Numbered from the stretch's first letter, positions 8,572-16,931 are shown. The stretch is DNA of 64,000 nucleotides from Siminovitchia fortis (GCF_003605365.2 NZ_QYTU02000011.1:25058-89057), one strand, 5' to 3'. Translations and numbers: made by a program. The notes: a model not told the origin generated them from the letters alone.

Positions 8572-8599
8572 TTGAGATATCCTGCAAACATGGTAGAAT
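8572..8599 (+). promoter_or_regulatory. Probable sigma-A promoter of the DUF2294-fdh operon
   Basis: TTGAGA (8572-8577), a 16-base spacer and TAGAAT (8594-8599), 32 bases ahead of the DUF2294 start. No equally good promoter is seen between DUF2294 and the oxidoreductase gene. Confidence 0.5.
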
Positions 8600-8630
8600 G
8601 GTAGTATGCACCAAGACAAGAGGTTATTGG

Positions 8631-8996
8631 ATGATGAGAAATTATGAGGCGGAGTTCAGTAATTTAGTAAGATCTTTTCGAAAACGCCATATGGGCAAAG
8701 GTCCCAGTAAAATAAAGACGACTTTTTGCAAAAACTGGGCGATTTGCGAAATGGAAGGCAATTTATCGCCGGTCGAGAAATTTATCGCAAGCGCAGAAGA
8801 TGGAAAACAGATGGTCAGGGCCGCCAGAACGGAGATGGTAAAAGAGATGTACCGAAAAAACCATCCTGTCGAAATGGAAGAGCTGCTCGGTGCAAAGTTC
8901 CTCGATCTGTTTGTTGATATAGACATCGAAAAAGACCTGGGCATGTCAATTTTCATCTTTGATCAGAACCTGGAAGAAAAATTCAATACTAAATAA
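8631..8996 (+). CDS. DUF2294 / MpsC-like protein
   Basis: 121 residues of the DUF2294 family (renamed MpsC after Staphylococcus, where it accompanies a membrane-potential-generating system). Start ATG at 8631 follows an AAGAGG site; the longer frame from 8598 overlaps the promoter and lacks a ribosome site. Features: helical N terminus, ...KTTFCKNWAICEMEG..., and a conserved end ...VDIDIEKDLGMSIFIFDQNLEEKF. No membrane segment. Its stop is 4 bases ahead of leader B, so it is the first gene of the operon with the oxidoreductase. Function unproven. Confidence 0.8.
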   Translation: MMRNYEAEFSNLVRSFRKRHMGKGPSKIKTTFCKNWAICEMEGNLSPVEKFIASAEDGKQMVRAARTEMVKEMYRKNHPVEMEELLGAKFLDLFVDIDIEKDLGMSIFIFDQNLEEKFNTK

Positions 8997-9000
8997 GTGA

Positions 9001-9079
9001 GTTGGCACTTGGCAGCGCACCTGTTAAAGACTAACCACCGCAAAGAATGCTTATTCAGGCGTTTTTGCGGTGGTTTTTT
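9001..9079 (+). ncRNA. Leader B: same structured RNA/terminator, in front of the FDH-like gene
   Basis: Copy B of the repeated leader. Stem-loop: GTTGG (9001-9005) with CTAAC (9031-9035), CTT (9008-9010) with AAG (9027-9029), CAG (9013-9015) with CTG (9021-9023), loop CGCAC. The terminator is a 12-bp perfect stem, 9033-9044 with 9064-9075, followed by six T. Compared with copy A the changes fall in the internal loop (A/G) and apical loop (T/C) and keep all stems. It lies between DUF2294 and the oxidoreductase without its own clear promoter, so it would control read-through inside an operon. Confidence 0.65.
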
Positions 9080-9110
9080 ATTATAAAATAGATAGAAAGG
9101 AAGAATGAGA

Positions 9111-11462
9111 ATGGGAAAAACAAAACATGAAGGCCCTATCAAATTGCCGAAAAAACCTGACCCAAAACATTGGGTAAGCCCGGTTCCATTCGGGCTTGGC
9201 AAAGTCAAACCGAAGCATATCCGGGACACGATGAAGGTGGTGCTTGAAAACAGCGATAACCTGCCGTACGCTTTCCGAATCCTGACACAGGGAGTATGTG
9301 ATGGCTGTGCGCTTGGAGTATCAGGACTGTATGACCAAACCCTTGCCGGCCCGCATCTTTGCACGACACGGTTAAATGTACTGCGCCTGAACACGATGCC
9401 CGCCATAAAAGAGGAAATTCTTCATTCGGATATCGATGAACTGAGAAAACTGGACAGCACTGAATTAAGAAAACTTGGCCGGATCCCCTATCCGCTTTCG
9501 CGTAAACCGGGCGAGAAAAAATTCCGGAGAATATCATGGGACGAAGCGCTGGATTCAATTGCAAAAAAGGTGAAGGCGATCGATCCTAAACAAATGGCAC
9601 TCTTTTTAACAGCCCGGGGAATCACAAACGAAGTATATTATACGGCCGGAAAGTTTGCCAGGTTCATAGGCACGAATAATATCGACAATGCATCAAGAAT
9701 CTGCCACTCACCGAGCAAGACCGCTCTAAAAAGATCACTTGGCATCGGAGCATCCAGCTGCAATTATAAAGACTGGATCGGCACGGATGTCCTTATTTTC
9801 TGGGGGTCTGTTGCTGCCAATAACCAGCCTGTTTCAACCAAATACATGTATGCCGCAAAAAGAAAAGGCACAAAAATCATTTGCATCAATCCATACAAAG
9901 AACCGGCCATGGAGGGGTATTGGGTACCTTCGATAGCAGAATCCGCCCTCTTCGGAACTAAAATAGCCGATGATGTTTATCAGGTGAATATCGGAGGAGA
10001 TATCGCCTTCATGAATGGAATCATGAAGCATTGGTTTGAAATGGAAGAAAATATGCCCGGCTCGGCGATAGATCATGATTTTGTAAGCAAGCATGCAAAT
10101 GGGTATGAAGATTTGAAGGCACACGTGCAGAAGCAAAGCTGGGATCAGCTTGAAAAATCATCCGGAATCACAAAGGAAAGAATGCTGGAATTCGCGGAAG
10201 TGCTTGCCAATTCCAAAAGTGGCGTTTTTGTCTGGTCCATGGGATTGACTCAGCACCGGTTTGGAACCGATAATATTTCCCAGGTGGCCAACTTGGCAAT
10301 CTTAAGAGGGTTCATCGGAAGGGAACATTGTGGAGTGATGCCGATTAGAGGGCACTCAGGTGTCCAAGGTTCAGGAGAAATGGGAGCCGATCCATTTGTT
10401 CTTCCCGGAGGAGATTTCGAGCCGGAAAACATTGAGCGGATGGAAAAGGTCTGGGGTTTTGACATCCCCAAATGGCAGGGCGATATTGTCGGCGTTTCTC
10501 TGGAAAATGCCGTACTTCCCGAAGATCACGAGAAAAAATTGAAAGTCTTTTATACATCTGGCGGCAACTTCCTTGAAACGATGCCTGATCCGGCATTTAT
10601 GGAGGAATGCTTGAGCAGTGTCGACTTAAGGGTCCATCAGGACATCATTCTAAATACTTCCACGCTTGTAGACGCCCAGGAAGAAGTCATTGTCCTGCCT
10701 GCTCAAACGAGATATGAACAGCGCGGCGGCGGAACATCCACTTCAACTGAACGGATGGTCTATTTTTCCCCTGAAATCGAAGGGCCCAGAATCGAAGAAG
10801 CCCGCTCCGAATGGGAAATATACGTGGATTTGGCCGCACGGATCAAACCTGAGGAAAAACATTTGCTGAATTTTACAGAAGCGGAACAAATAAGGGCGGA
10901 AATAGCCATCGCCAACCCAAATTATGACGGAATCCAACATTTGAAAAATCGGGGAGATGTTTTTCAATGGGGTGGAGCATGGCTGTGCGAGGACGGAATC
11001 TGTCCGACCGAAGACGGAAAAGCCAACCTTCTGCCAATCGAGCTTCCGGAATTGCGCAAGCCTGATGGACATTTCTATGTTACGACAAGACGGGGCAAAC
11101 AATTCAACTCAATGATCTACAGCGAGAAAGATCCTTTTAATGCAGCAGACCGATACGATGTCTTGATACATCCCGAAGATGCAAAAGAACTTGGAATATT
11201 GGAAGGCGAAGCCATTGTTGTTTATAATCAATACGGGACGTTCCAAGGGAAAGCAAGGTTTGCCGACACACGAAGAGGCAATATTTCCGTATATTGGCCC
11301 GAAGGTAATGTATTGCTGCAAAAAGGCATCTATGAACAATTCGCCGGAATTCCGGAATATAATATCAGTGTCGTTGTTGAAAAAGCAGACACGTACAATG
11401 CGCAGAAAGACATCAACTATTTGGAAAAGCGAATGGATGATCTCGAACAAGTAATTAGCTAA
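9111..11462 (+). CDS. FdhF/YdeP-family molybdopterin oxidoreductase (formate-dehydrogenase-like)
   Basis: 783 residues from the ATG at 9111, which sits 7 bases after AAAGGAAG; an ATG 6 bases upstream is too close to that site. Family: Mo/W-bis-MGD oxidoreductases of the YdeP/Fdhalpha-like branch. A cysteine occupies the selenocysteine position of E. coli FdhF (C198 in ASRICHSPS). An N-terminal CxxC (C63, C66 in GVCDGCALG) is present, but no full ferredoxin-type cluster region and no NAD or quinone partner gene follow. C-terminal molybdopterin-dinucleotide-binding domain at about 640-760 (FYVTTRRGKQFNSM...). True substrate is uncertain; formate is suggested by the FdhD and transporter neighbours. 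Confidence 0.85.
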   Translation: MGKTKHEGPIKLPKKPDPKHWVSPVPFGLGKVKPKHIRDTMKVVLENSDNLPYAFRILTQGVCDGCALGVSGLYDQTLAGPHLCTTRLNVLRLNTMPAIKEEILHSDIDELRKLDSTELRKLGRIPYPLSRKPGEKKFRRISWDEALDSIAKKVKAIDPKQMALFLTARGITNEVYYTAGKFARFIGTNNIDNASRICHSPSKTALKRSLGIGASSCNYKDWIGTDVLIFWGSVAANNQPVSTKYMYAAKRKGTKIICINPYKEPAMEGYWVPSIAESALFGTKIADDVYQVNIGGDIAFMNGIMKHWFEMEENMPGSAIDHDFVSKHANGYEDLKAHVQKQSWDQLEKSSGITKERMLEFAEVLANSKSGVFVWSMGLTQHRFGTDNISQVANLAILRGFIGREHCGVMPIRGHSGVQGSGEMGADPFVLPGGDFEPENIERMEKVWGFDIPKWQGDIVGVSLENAVLPEDHEKKLKVFYTSGGNFLETMPDPAFMEECLSSVDLRVHQDIILNTSTLVDAQEEVIVLPAQTRYEQRGGGTSTSTERMVYFSPEIEGPRIEEARSEWEIYVDLAARIKPEEKHLLNFTEAEQIRAEIAIANPNYDGIQHLKNRGDVFQWGGAWLCEDGICPTEDGKANLLPIELPELRKPDGHFYVTTRRGKQFNSMIYSEKDPFNAADRYDVLIHPEDAKELGILEGEAIVVYNQYGTFQGKARFADTRRGNISVYWPEGNVLLQKGIYEQFAGIPEYNISVVVEKADTYNAQKDINYLEKRMDDLEQVIS

Positions 11463-11474
11463 GAAGGTGGTTGT

Positions 11475-12272
11475 ATGGAGCCTATCGTCAGGGATCGCCT
11501 GCAAGTATTGCGATACACCGGAAAATCACTTATTGAAATAGAGGATCAGGCTGCTGTAGAATATCCGCTTACAATCCATATCGACAATGAAGAGTTCGCA
11601 ACAGTCGTTTGCACCCCTGCGAATTTGAAAGAGCTCGTAGTCGGCTTTTTGGCATCCGAAGGAATGATCAGAAACATCGGAGACATTTCTTCACTTGAGA
11701 TAGATGAACATCAGGGATTTGCCTATGTGGAGTTGAAAGTGAAACAAGTGATCAGCAAAGAATATTACTCGAAACGAATGATCGGGTCATGCTGCGGCAA
11801 AAGCCGGCAGTTTTACTTCTACAATGATGCCAAAACAGCAAAAACGATCATGTCCAGGCAAAAAATCTCAGCCGGACAGTGCCTGGAACTGATGGAAGAA
11901 ATGCAGAAAAGCTCCGAAGAATTCCAGCTGACAGGCGGTGTGCACAATGCGGCTTTATGCACCGAGGATGAACTGCTTTTCAGCTACTCTGATATTGGCC
12001 GCCACAATGCATTGGATAAAATATTCGGCCATTGTCTTATCAATAATATATCCTTAAAAGATAAAGTGATCGTTTTCAGCGGAAGGATTTCATCGGAAGT
12101 CGTATTGAAGGTTGCCAAAATCGGAGCAGGCATACTGATCTCAAAATCGGCCCCAACGACACTAGGGATAGATTTGGCACATGATCTCGGCATTACTGCG
12201 ATCGGATTTGCAAGGAATGGCCAGTTGAATATTTACACACACCCTGAACGGATTGTCGCTGTTTCAAGCTAG
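11475..12272 (+). CDS. fdhD: FdhD, sulfur carrier for formate dehydrogenase maturation
   Basis: 265 residues of the FdhD family, which takes sulfur from a cysteine desulfurase and sulfurates the molybdopterin cofactor of FDHs. Visible: TIHIDNEEFATVVCTPANLKELVVGFLASEGMI near the N terminus, the catalytic cysteine loop GSCCGKS (C106, C107), TGGVHNAAL and DIGRHNALDKIFG. Ribosome site GAAGGTGG; the gene starts 12 bases after the oxidoreductase stop, so both form one operon. Confidence 0.92.
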   Translation: MEPIVRDRLQVLRYTGKSLIEIEDQAAVEYPLTIHIDNEEFATVVCTPANLKELVVGFLASEGMIRNIGDISSLEIDEHQGFAYVELKVKQVISKEYYSKRMIGSCCGKSRQFYFYNDAKTAKTIMSRQKISAGQCLELMEEMQKSSEEFQLTGGVHNAALCTEDELLFSYSDIGRHNALDKIFGHCLINNISLKDKVIVFSGRISSEVVLKVAKIGAGILISKSAPTTLGIDLAHDLGITAIGFARNGQLNIYTHPERIVAVSS

Positions 12273-12309
12273 AGCCGGAGGAAGTGCCTTCCGGCTCTAG
12301 CTTTTTTTC
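12269..12309 (+). terminator. Terminator of the fdh operon
   Basis: Inverted repeat AGCTAGAGCCGGA with TCCGGCTCTAGCT (12 or more bp stem) followed by seven T, overlapping the fdhD stop codon. Confidence 0.9.
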
Positions 12310-12351
12310 ATAAGAAAAGACGCTTTTCGTAGAAAGCGCCTTTCCCTCTTT

Positions 12352-12807
12352 TTATTCTTTTTTCTCCAATTCACCCAACACACGGTTCACCCGTTTTTCA
12401 AGCATTTTCATTCCGCCGCCTCCGGCTTGGAAATGGCGTAATTGGCCGTCTTTATCAAATACGTAATAAGCCGGTACATATTCATTTTGGAAAGCATCTG
12501 CCAGCTTCAATTGGCTGTCAACAAAAATAGGCTGTGTGATATCATGCTCATCTGCAACTTTTTTAATCTCGTCTATGTCCAGGTCATTTTCAGATCTCGG
12601 CATATGAACGGCTACAACATTCAATTTATCCTTATATGCATCACGGAATTCGTTAACCTGAGGCATAGCTTCCTTGCAAAGGTGGCAGCTTATTGACCAA
12701 TAGTGGATTAATGTAGGCTTCTCCCCTATCAAATCTTCTTTTGTCACCTGTCCGTTAAGCCATTCGGCTGCACCTTCCAGTTCAGGCATTGGTTCACGCA
12801 ATTTCAT
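12352..12807 (-). CDS. ykuV: YkuV-type thiol-disulfide oxidoreductase
   Basis: 151-residue cytosolic thioredoxin-fold protein of the TlpA/ResA group without signal peptide. Redox motif CHLC (C41, C44) in YWSISCHLCKEAMPQ. Sequence is very close to what I recall of B. subtilis YkuV throughout (MKLREPMPEL, VVAVHMPRSE, ENEYVPAYYVFDK-like). ATG at 12807 with AGAGAGGGA; the frame starting at 12867 has no ribosome site. Next to ykuU as in B. subtilis, suggesting it reduces that peroxiredoxin (inference). Confidence 0.9.
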   Translation of the reverse strand: MKLREPMPELEGAAEWLNGQVTKEDLIGEKPTLIHYWSISCHLCKEAMPQVNEFRDAYKDKLNVVAVHMPRSENDLDIDEIKKVADEHDITQPIFVDSQLKLADAFQNEYVPAYYVFDKDGQLRHFQAGGGGMKMLEKRVNRVLGELEKKE

Positions 12808-12961
12808 AAAGCGATCCCTCTCTTCTTTGGAAAATTTTAAGCTCTGATATATGAAAGACAGACACAATTAGTGCCTGTCCTGTTAATGTCCGGCCGCCAT
12901 CGGCTCGAGGTCGCTTTAGCGCTTATCTCCCCTAGACAGCGGCCTTCGCTTTTCTATTTTA

Positions 12962-13510
12962 TTAAACGTTCAATGTTTCTTGGCCAGGTCTCCAGTTTGC
13001 AGGGCAAAGTCCACCAGTTTGCAACGCTTGAAGTACCCGAAGGGTTTCGTCAACGTCACGGCCGATGTTGTTATGGTTGACAACAGAGTACATCAATTCA
13101 CCTTCCGGGTTGATGATGTACAATCCGCGAAGTGCGATACCTTCTTCTTCGATCAGTACTCCATATTCACGGGAAACAACATGGTTAGTATCCGCAGCAA
13201 GCGGGTATTTCAGATCGCCAAGACCGTTGTCTTTGCGATCAGTGTTGATCCAAGCCAAGTGAGTGTGGATAGTATCAGTGGATACACCGATTACTTCTGC
13301 ATCCAAATCTTCGAACTCGTCATAGCGGTCGGAAAGGGCCGTAATTTCAGTTGGGCAAACAAATGTGAAGTCCATAGGATAGAAGAAAAGAACTGTCCAT
13401 TTGTCGTTTTTCATGTTTTCTTCAAGGCTTACTTTACCAAATTCCTTGTTTGGCAATACTGCTTCCATTTCAAAGCGCGGTGCTTGTTTTCCTACCATAC
13501 GTTCTGCCAT
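12962..13510 (-). CDS. ykuU: YkuU, typical 2-Cys peroxiredoxin
   Basis: 182 residues, AhpC/Prx1-type. Peroxidatic cysteine C52 in DFTFVCPTEI and resolving cysteine C169 in GGLCPANW. Reduces H2O2 and alkyl hydroperoxides at the expense of a thiol partner, probably YkuV next door. Good ribosome site (CGGAGGGA). A near-consensus sigma-A promoter and a possible PerR box lie upstream. Confidence 0.93.
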   Translation of the reverse strand: MAERMVGKQAPRFEMEAVLPNKEFGKVSLEENMKNDKWTVLFFYPMDFTFVCPTEITALSDRYDEFEDLDAEVIGVSTDTIHTHLAWINTDRKDNGLGDLKYPLAADTNHVVSREYGVLIEEEGIALRGLYIINPEGELMYSVVNHNNIGRDVDETLRVLQALQTGGLCPANWRPGQETLNV

Positions 13511-13543
13511 TTAAAATCCCTCCGTTAAAAATTTACTATTTAA

Positions 13544-13570
13544 CTGAGAAATGTCTATGTATTTTCTCAG
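13544..13570 (-). other. 5'-UTR hairpin of ykuU
   Basis: CTGAGAAA (13544-13551) with TTTCTCAG (13563-13570), 8-bp perfect stem and 11-base loop, lying in the transcribed leader between the promoter and the ribosome site. It could stabilise the mRNA. Confidence 0.45.
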
Positions 13571-13593
13571 TGCACTACCTCATCACAATAGTT

Positions 13594-13622
13594 ATTATAG
13601 GATAATCCTAAGGACAAGTCAA
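13594..13622 (-). promoter_or_regulatory. Sigma-A promoter of ykuU
   Basis: Minus strand TTGACT (13617-13622), 17-base spacer, TATAAT (13594-13599). Directly upstream the sequence TTATTATAATTAATG matches the PerR box TTATAATnATTATAA at about 10 of 14 positions, which would fit peroxide control, but AT-rich DNA gives such matches easily. Confidence 0.8.
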
Positions 13623-13797
13623 CATTAATTATAATAAATTTAAATAAAAAATCATTACTAATTAATGCGCTTGCCTTTTTACACCTTCTTATGTATCCCA
13701 CAAAAACGGATAAATATTCCACCTATTTCAGTCTACCATGACTTTTATCGACAACAAAATAAAATGCTCCGTACCGCCATATCAAAGACGGGAGCAT

Positions 13798-14685
13798 TCA
13801 GCCAATATCCCCATGATCCTCATTGAATTCACGGACAACATCCAAAAATGCCTGAACCTGCCTCAATTCAAAAGCGGAATCGTAGCCGAGCAGCCATGTA
13901 TCACGTTTGATCGGCATCCCCTTTTCATCAAGGAGAGGGATTTGAAACATGTTTTTATCCGGGCCGTTCAGTGTAATGGCAGGCAGGATGGCATATCCAA
14001 TTCCGTTGTATGCCATTTGCTTGCATGTCTCGATCTGGTCTACAACGATTGTTCTTTTTGGCGCCGTTTGAAATTGGCGATGCCACCAATCCTGGATCTC
14101 CTGATAATAATTCGAATCACTTTTAAACTGGATAAAAGGACGATCGGTTTGAAACACTTGTTCTATTTTTTTGATTTCCTTGTCAACAAGATAGAGACTG
14201 TCCTCAAATAAATGATATTTTGAACTTTTCCAATCCGTCGCTCCCCTGATGATGCCAATATGCACTTCCCCTCCGTAAAGCGCCTTTAGGATTTCACTGC
14301 TCCATCCGGTAATAAGTGAAATTTTCGCATTGGGGTACAAACTCACAAATTTCTTCAGTACTTTTGGGAGCCAATTTTGGCCAACGATCGAAGCGCAGGC
14401 TATTTTTAATGTCCCGTGTACATGCGTTTCAAGAGCCTGGATTTCTTCTACCACCTGTTCTTCTTTCTCCAGCATCTCTTTTGCAAATTTAATGACAATC
14501 TCCCCTGACGGGGTAAGAATCAAACCTTTCTGTGAACGGATAAATAATTTCGTTCCCCATTGCTTTTCTATATTCTGCAGCCGCTGGGACAAGGCAGGCT
14601 GGGAAACAAAAAGCTTTTCCGCTGCCTTCCGCATATTCATTTCTTCAGCAAGCACGGTTAGAAAACGTAAATCTGTGTTGGACAT
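13798..14685 (-). CDS. ccpC: CcpC, LysR-type regulator
   Basis: 295 residues. LysR HTH at 1-60 (AEEMNMRKAAEKLFVSQPALSQRLQNIE) and a periplasmic-binding-like effector domain at 90-290. Close to B. subtilis CcpC, the citrate-responsive repressor of citZ and citB (GWSSEILKALYGGEVHIGIIRG, DQIETCKQMAYNGIGYAILP). Synteny supports it: ykuL/cbpB, ykuU and ykuV are nearby as in B. subtilis. A drug exporter gene is interposed between cbpB and ccpC here. Confidence 0.85.
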   Translation of the reverse strand: MSNTDLRFLTVLAEEMNMRKAAEKLFVSQPALSQRLQNIEKQWGTKLFIRSQKGLILTPSGEIVIKFAKEMLEKEEQVVEEIQALETHVHGTLKIACASIVGQNWLPKVLKKFVSLYPNAKISLITGWSSEILKALYGGEVHIGIIRGATDWKSSKYHLFEDSLYLVDKEIKKIEQVFQTDRPFIQFKSDSNYYQEIQDWWHRQFQTAPKRTIVVDQIETCKQMAYNGIGYAILPAITLNGPDKNMFQIPLLDEKGMPIKRDTWLLGYDSAFELRQVQAFLDVVREFNEDHGDIG

Positions 14686-14755
14686 AAAAAAACCTCTTAA
14701 TTTAGTATTTCAGCGTTTCACTTGGTGTCATTCAATCGGATTGCTTGTACAATGC

Positions 14756-16261
14756 TTAAGCAACAGCTTTACTTTTTTTCGGCAGTAGAAGTACCAAAAA
14801 GAAACTGATGATACCAAACACAAGCACCGCTATATATACGGAATGCAATGAATGGGACAGTCCCTCCTGCAACAAGTGCTTGACCGATTCGCCCAATTCA
14901 GCCCGATGTTCCTCGGTAAGCAGCATATTAGTGGAGTCCAGCGTAAGGTTTTGGCCTGTTTTGCCTCCATGTTCCGCAAAATAACGGAGGATCTGGCCAT
15001 TGAGAATTCCGCCTAGCAAAGCCGCACCTACAGTATTCCCCAAGTTTCTCATAAACATATTGGCTGCGGTCGTGATACCGCGCTGTTTCCAACCAACTGC
15101 CCCTTGTATAAGCACAATAAACGAGGTGCTTGTAAGCCCCATTCCGACTCCTACACAAAATGAGGAAAAAGCAGCCCCTATTGGCCCGGCCGACGGTACA
15201 ATCGTAACGAACAAGCCACCGCCGGCGACAAGAAAAATGCCGCCGATAAAGGAGGTGGAACGATAGCCAATTTTTATGATCAATTTGCCGGCGGCTGTTG
15301 ATGCCAAAGGCCAGCCGATGGACATCGCAGTCAAAGTGAACCCGGCAATTGTTGCACTTTTTTCCATCACTCCTTGTACATATGCGGGTAAAAAGCTTGA
15401 TATCCCTATCAGCATCAACCCTGTTGTAAAAGAGACAAGATTGGCGACCAAAATGGGCCGGATTTTCCAGATTTCAAGCGGCACCATAGGTTCGGCAGCC
15501 CTTTTCTCTTGTAAAATAAACATCAGGAAAGCGGCGGCTGCAATAACTGCAAGTGCTATTACCTGAGGAGAGGACCAGGAGAATCGGACGCCCCCCTCCA
15601 CTAAAATGATCATGAAAAATGAAATGGCTACAGTCAGGAGTCCGGCACCGGCATAATCGATATCCGGTTTCTTTTTCTCAATCGTTTCATGCAAAAAAAG
15701 CCAAATACCGATAATGGACAGGGCTCCTAACGGAATGCTTACCCAAAAAACCCATCTCCAGCTTAAATACTCTACAAGGAGACCACCCACTGCCGGCCCC
15801 ATGATTGCAGAGATTCCCCAGACACTTGATAAATATCCCTGCACTTGGGCACGTTCCTCAGCTGTATAAATATCTCCGACTATCGTTGTTGCGATCGGCA
15901 TGACAGCCCCGGCACCCAGCCCCTGAATGAGCCTAAAGATAATAAGCTGCTTCATGGACCCCGAAACGCCGCATAAAAATGATCCGATCAAAAATATACT
16001 GACCCCTATCGTTAAAATCGGCTTTCTTCCATATAAATCCGACAGTTTCCCATAAATAAGGACCGTAACTGTATTCATTAATAAAAATGCGGAGAAAACC
16101 CAGCTGTAGTGGGCAAATCCTCCTAAATCCCCTATGATGGCCGGCATAGCGGTGGCAACAATCGTCGCTTCAACGGCCCCGATGAACATTGCCAGCATAA
16201 CAGATGCAAGTACATACGGGCGTTTCGTACGGTTTGGAATGTTTTTGGCCATCTCCCCCAT
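14756..16261 (-). CDS. DHA2-family (14-TM) multidrug MFS exporter
   Basis: 501 residues with 14 predicted membrane helices. EmrB/QacA-type motifs: motif A LSDLYGRKPIL after TM2, motif C region GISAIMGPAVGGLL in TM5. Proton-driven efflux of amphipathic drugs or, in some members, other solutes. Start ATG 16261 has GAGGAG at good spacing; a second ATG 9 bases later is less well placed. It lies between cbpB and ccpC, an interruption relative to B. subtilis order, so perhaps a later insertion. Confidence 0.85.
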   Translation of the reverse strand: MGEMAKNIPNRTKRPYVLASVMLAMFIGAVEATIVATAMPAIIGDLGGFAHYSWVFSAFLLMNTVTVLIYGKLSDLYGRKPILTIGVSIFLIGSFLCGVSGSMKQLIIFRLIQGLGAGAVMPIATTIVGDIYTAEERAQVQGYLSSVWGISAIMGPAVGGLLVEYLSWRWVFWVSIPLGALSIIGIWLFLHETIEKKKPDIDYAGAGLLTVAISFFMIILVEGGVRFSWSSPQVIALAVIAAAAFLMFILQEKRAAEPMVPLEIWKIRPILVANLVSFTTGLMLIGISSFLPAYVQGVMEKSATIAGFTLTAMSIGWPLASTAAGKLIIKIGYRSTSFIGGIFLVAGGGLFVTIVPSAGPIGAAFSSFCVGVGMGLTSTSFIVLIQGAVGWKQRGITTAANMFMRNLGNTVGAALLGGILNGQILRYFAEHGGKTGQNLTLDSTNMLLTEEHRAELGESVKHLLQEGLSHSLHSVYIAVLVFGIISFFLVLLLPKKSKAVA

Positions 16262-16279
16262 TATCCCACTCCTCGTATT

Positions 16280-16315
16280 AAAATAAAAAAATTGGGCTCC
16301 CGATGAAAGGGAGCC
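16280..16315 (-). terminator. Terminator downstream of cbpB
   Basis: Stem GGCTCCC (16295-16301) with GGGAGCC (16309-16315), 7-base loop, followed on the minus strand by a T-rich tract. Confidence 0.75.
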
Positions 16316-16336
16316 TCCTTTTTAAACATTTTTACA

Positions 16337-16765
16337 TTAAAGTTGCAATTTTAGCTCTTTCAATAGGGCTCTTCTTGTAACAATGCCTTCAAAGTATCCC
16401 TCTTCGTCAAGAACACATAAAAAAGGGTGGTCGATCAGCAGGCCCACTGCTTTTTTAAAATGATCATGGAGCATAACAATCGGAATATTTACAGCCATGA
16501 CATCCTCGACTTTTTTATCACTGAGCTTTTCGAATTCGATCCTTTCCAACCCAAGGATTGATTCTGTAATGATAGCAGAACTGATTAAACCGTGTAATTT
16601 AAAGCGGGCATCAAGCACCGGGATTGCAGAATAGCCGCTCTTTGTCAAAACAAGCAAAGCATGCTCTAAATTATTTCCTACTTGCACATGGGCCACTTTT
16701 TCAGACGGAATCATGTAGTCACTGATTTTCGGTTCTGTATACGCCTGACTTTTCAAGGAAATCAT
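16337..16765 (-). CDS. cbpB: CbpB/DarB (YkuL), c-di-AMP-binding CBS protein
   Basis: 142 residues made of two CBS motifs (about 15-75 and 85-142). AHVQVGNNLEHALLVLTKSGYSAIPVLD is nearly identical to what I recall of B. subtilis YkuL/DarB, which when free of c-di-AMP activates the (p)ppGpp synthetase Rel and pyruvate carboxylase. Monocistronic here, with its own terminator. Confidence 0.88.
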   Translation of the reverse strand: MISLKSQAYTEPKISDYMIPSEKVAHVQVGNNLEHALLVLTKSGYSAIPVLDARFKLHGLISSAIITESILGLERIEFEKLSDKKVEDVMAVNIPIVMLHDHFKKAVGLLIDHPFLCVLDEEGYFEGIVTRRALLKELKLQL

Positions 16766-16890
16766 TTTTAAACTCCCTCATCTCTTTACAAAATCATTCT
16801 AATATCATTTTACCATAAATTTAGAAAAGGGAAACAAATCTGTGATATGAAAAATCTTTTTATAACAAAAGGCGAGGCGGCTTAAAGGTG

Positions 16891-16922
16891 AAAAGGCTTC
16901 CGCTTCAAGGAGCAAGCGGAAG
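16891..16922 (-). terminator. Probable terminator of ykuJ
   Basis: Stem CTTCCGCTT (16897-16905) with AAGCGGAAG (16914-16922), then CCTTTT on the minus strand. Short T tract, so moderate confidence. Confidence 0.5.
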
Positions 16923-16931
16923 GGAAAAAGT

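Noticed and set aside
13900..14400. Alternative identification of the LysR gene as a generic CysB-type regulator
   Set aside because: Residue patterns and the ykuL/ykuU/ykuV neighbourhood point to CcpC specifically.
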